Assembly: GCF_010727605.1 (NCBI RefSeq)
Contig: NZ_AP022568.1
Location: 806,001-870,000 of the forward strand
Direction of reading: 5' to 3'
DNA: 64,000 nt
From: Mycobacterium simiae
Lineage (GTDB): Bacteria; Actinomycetota; Actinomycetes; Mycobacteriales; Mycobacteriaceae
Of this stretch, positions 61,864 to 64,000 are shown piece after piece (the first letter of the stretch is position 1; each line of letters begins with the position of its first letter). The notes beneath the pieces were generated by a model. It saw only the letters and a program-made list of their open reading frames with translations, did not search any database and was not told the origin of the DNA. A program made the position numbers and the translations under genes.

Positions 61864-64000
61864 TCAGCTGAGCACCACCAGCAGGTCTCCGCCCTCGACC
61901 TGCTCGGTGCTCGACACCGCGACCCGCGCCACCGTGGCGTCCTTTGGCGCGGTGATCGGAGCCTCCATCTTCATCGCCTCGATCGTGGCGATGGTCTGGC
62001 CGGCAGTGACCCGATCGCCTTCGGCCACCGAGACACTCACCACGCCGGCAAACGGCGCGGCGACATGATCGGGGTTGCCCCGGTCGGCCTTCTCCGCGGT
62101 CGGGACGGTGCTGGCAATGCTGCGATCGCGCACCAGCACCGGACGCAACTGCCCGTTGATAATGCACATCACCGTGCGCATGCCGCGCTCGTCGGGTTCG
62201 GAGATCGCTTCGAGGCCGATCAACAGGTCGACCCCGCGCTCGAGCTTCACCCGATGTTCTTCACCTTGGCGCAGACCGTAGAAGAACTGGTTTGCCGACA
62301 GGTGCGAGGTATCGCCGAAGATTTCCCGGTGTTCCTCGAATTCCTTTGTGGGGCCGGGGAATAGCAAGCGGTTCAGAGTGGCTTGGCGTTTCGGGCCGGT
62401 CAACGCCAACCCGGCCTCGTCCTCGGCGGTCAATTGCTCGATCGGCTTGGCGGGTGCCCGCCCAGCCAGCGCGGCACTACGCAACGGCTCCGGCCAGCCC
62501 CCGACCGGATCACCCAGCTCGCCGCGCAAAAATCCCAGCACCGATTCCGGAATGTCGAATCGCCCTGGGTCGGAAGCGAATTCGTCCGCACTGGCCCCCG
62601 CACCGACCAGGGCTAGGGCCAGATCGCCGACCACCTTCGACGATGGGGTCACCTTGATCAGTCGGCCCAGCACCCGGTCGGCCCCGGCGTAGGCCTCTTC
62701 GACCTCTTCGAAGCGGTCGCCCAGTCCCAACGCGATCGCCTGCTGCCGCAGGTTCGACAGCTGCCCGCCCGGAATCTCGTGGCGATACACCCGTCCGGTG
62801 GGTCCGGGCAGACCGGATTCGAACGGAGCGTAGACCTTTCGCAGCGCCTCCCAGTAGGGCTCCAGCGCGCATACCGCCGACAACGACAGGCCGGTGTCGT
62901 GTTCGGTATTTGTGGCGGCGGCGACGATCGAGCTCAGGGCGGGCTGGCTGGTGGTGCCGGCCATCGGCGCGGCGGCGCCGTCGACCGCATCCGCACCGGC
63001 CTGCCAGGCGGCCAGGTAACTGGCCAGCTGCCCGCCCGGGGTGTCGTGCGTGTGTACGTGGATCGGCAGATCGAAGCGGCTGCGCAGCGCGCTGACCAGC
63101 CGGTGCGCGGCCTGCGGGCGCAACAGTCCAGCCATGTCTTTGATGGCCAGCACGTGCGCACCGGCATCGACGATCCGCTCGGCCAGGTTGAGGTAGTAGT
63201 CCAGCGTGTAGAGCTGTTCGCCCGGATCGCTCAGGTCACCGGTGTAACACATCGCGACTTCGGCTATCGCCGAACCTGTTTCGCGCACAGCGTCGATCGC
63301 CGGCCGCATCGAGTCCAGATTGTTCAGCGCATCGAAGATGCGGAAGATGTCGATCCCGGTTGCCGTCGCCTCCTCGACGAAGGCCGACGTGACCGACTCC
63401 GGGTATGGCGTGTACCCCACCGTGTTGCGACCCCGCAGCAGCATCTGCAGACAGATATTCGGGATCTCCTCGCGCAGCGCGGCCAGCCGCTCCCACGGAT
63501 CTTCCTTCAAAAACCGCAGTGCCACATCGTAAGTCGCGCCGCCCCAGCACTCCACCGACAACAGCTGCGGCATCGTGCGCGCCAGGTACGGCGCCACCAT
63601 CAGCAGGCCGCTGGTGCGTACCCGGGTGGCCAGCAAGGACTGGTGCGCATCGCGGAAGGTGGTGTCGGTGACGCCGACCGCGGGCGATTCACGCAACCAG
63701 CGCGCGAAGCCTTCGGGTCCCAACTCGACGAGGCGCTGCTTGGACCCCGCGGGCGGGGCGGCCTCGAGGTCGATCTCGGGCAGCTTGTCGTGCGGATACA
63801 CCATCGACTGCCGCGGCCCGTGCGGCTGGTTGACGGTGACATCGGCCAGATAGCTGAGGATCTTGGTGCCGCGGTCGGCCGAGGCTCGTGCGGTCAACAG
63901 CTGGGGACGCTCGTCGATGAAGGATGTGGTGATCCGGCCGGCCTGGAAGTCCGGGTCCTCCAGAACTGCCTGCAGGAACGGAATATTCGTCGACACGCCG
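61864..64000 (-). CDS. pca: Pyruvate carboxylase (C-terminal two thirds)
   Basis: About 712 residues of the C-terminal part; the ATP-grasp biotin carboxylase domain lies beyond the right edge. Visible are the carboxyltransferase TIM barrel with [15 protein letters not shown] (metal and pyruvate site), the [10 protein letters not shown] metal ligands, the conserved Lys region [12 protein letters not shown] and [13 protein letters not shown] allosteric linker and a C-terminal biotin carrier domain with EAMKME, in which Lys is biotinylated, follow. The full enzyme makes oxaloacetate from pyruvate, bicarbonate and ATP. M. tuberculosis Pca is about 1127 residues, so roughly 415 are missing here only because of the window boundary. 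Confidence 0.96.
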   Translation of the reverse strand, partial: GVSTNIPFLQAVLEDPDFQAGRITTSFIDERPQLLTARASADRGTKILSYLADVTVNQPHGPRQSMVYPHDKLPEIDLEAAPPAGSKQRLVELGPEGFARWLRESPAVGVTDTTFRDAHQSLLATRVRTSGLLMVAPYLARTMPQLLSVECWGGATYDVALRFLKEDPWERLAALREEIPNICLQMLLRGRNTVGYTPYPESVTSAFVEEATATGIDIFRIFDALNNLDSMRPAIDAVRETGSAIAEVAMCYTGDLSDPGEQLYTLDYYLNLAERIVDAGAHVLAIKDMAGLLRPQAAHRLVSALRSRFDLPIHVHTHDTPGGQLASYLAAWQAGADAVDGAAAPMAGTTSQPALSSIVAAATNTEHDTGLSLSAVCALEPYWEALRKVYAPFESGLPGPTGRVYRHEIPGGQLSNLRQQAIALGLGDRFEEVEEAYAGADRVLGRLIKVTPSSKVVGDLALALVGAGASADEFASDPGRFDIPESVLGFLRGELGDPVGGWPEPLRSAALAGRAPAKPIEQLTAEDEAGLALTGPKRQATLNRLLFPGPTKEFEEHREIFGDTSHLSANQFFYGLRQGEEHRVKLERGVDLLIGLEAISEPDERGMRTVMCIINGQLRPVLVRDRSIASTVPTAEKADRGNPDHVAAPFAGVVSVSVAEGDRVTAGQTIATIEAMKMEAPITAPKDATVARVAVSSTEQVEGGDLLVVLS

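Overview
The window is chromosomal DNA from a mycobacterium, most likely a slow-growing species. The evidence is very high GC, frequent GTG starts, and a gene order that follows the Mycobacterium tuberculosis neighbourhood ftsY-smc-acyP-osmC-fpg-rnc-tesA-fadD26-ppsABCDE-drrABC-papA5-mas and, at the right end, coaD-rsmD-pca. It carries most of the biosynthetic core for phthiocerol dimycocerosates (PDIM), the long-chain diol diesters of the mycobacterial outer envelope. Comparisons with M. tuberculosis here are from memory, not from a search.

Layout. 1-10735: housekeeping genes on the minus strand (ftsY fragment, smc, acyP, osmC-like, mutM/fpg, rnc, a DUF177 protein, a DivIVA-like coiled-coil protein). 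A translationally coupled feoA-feoB-nifU-like ferrous-iron operon sits between osmC and fpg. 10955-43746: the plus-strand PDIM block. TesA, FadD26, PpsA-E, DrrA-C and PapA5 activate a fatty acid, extend it to the diol, export the lipid and esterify it. fadD26 through drrC are coupled by 1-4 base overlaps or short gaps. 43776-46720: a divergent pair, an Lrp/AsnC regulator and a pyruvate-dehydrogenase-E1/transketolase-like enzyme, placed between papA5 and mas. 46752-53051: mycocerosic acid synthase (mas) on the minus strand. 53327-58580: a DUF318-type permease, then a zinc ABC operon (znuA-znuC-znuB-znuB-zur) behind a clear Zur box. 58770-60745: a flavodoxin-like gene convergent with the trans-acting enoyl reductase that serves PpsD. 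60789-64000: coaD, rsmD and the 3' part of pyruvate carboxylase.

How the genes work together. FadD26 adenylates a long fatty acid and loads it on the N-terminal ACP of PpsA. PpsA and PpsB add malonate units with ketoreduction, PpsC adds a fully reduced unit, PpsD adds a methyl-branched unit finished by the trans enoyl reductase, and PpsE ends the chain. Mas makes the multimethyl-branched acids, and PapA5 joins acids to diol. In M. tuberculosis fadD28 and mmpL7 lie beside mas. Here they are absent and metal-homeostasis genes occupy the place.

Main anomalies. ppsB is broken as written by a 2-base and a 1-base deletion inside a 1.29-kb block otherwise identical to ppsA. The enoyl reductase starts with an in-frame 12-bp tandem repeat. 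Three non-PDIM modules (Feo-NifU, Lrp-E1, Zur-Znu) interrupt a normally conserved gene order, each with a candidate operator of its own.
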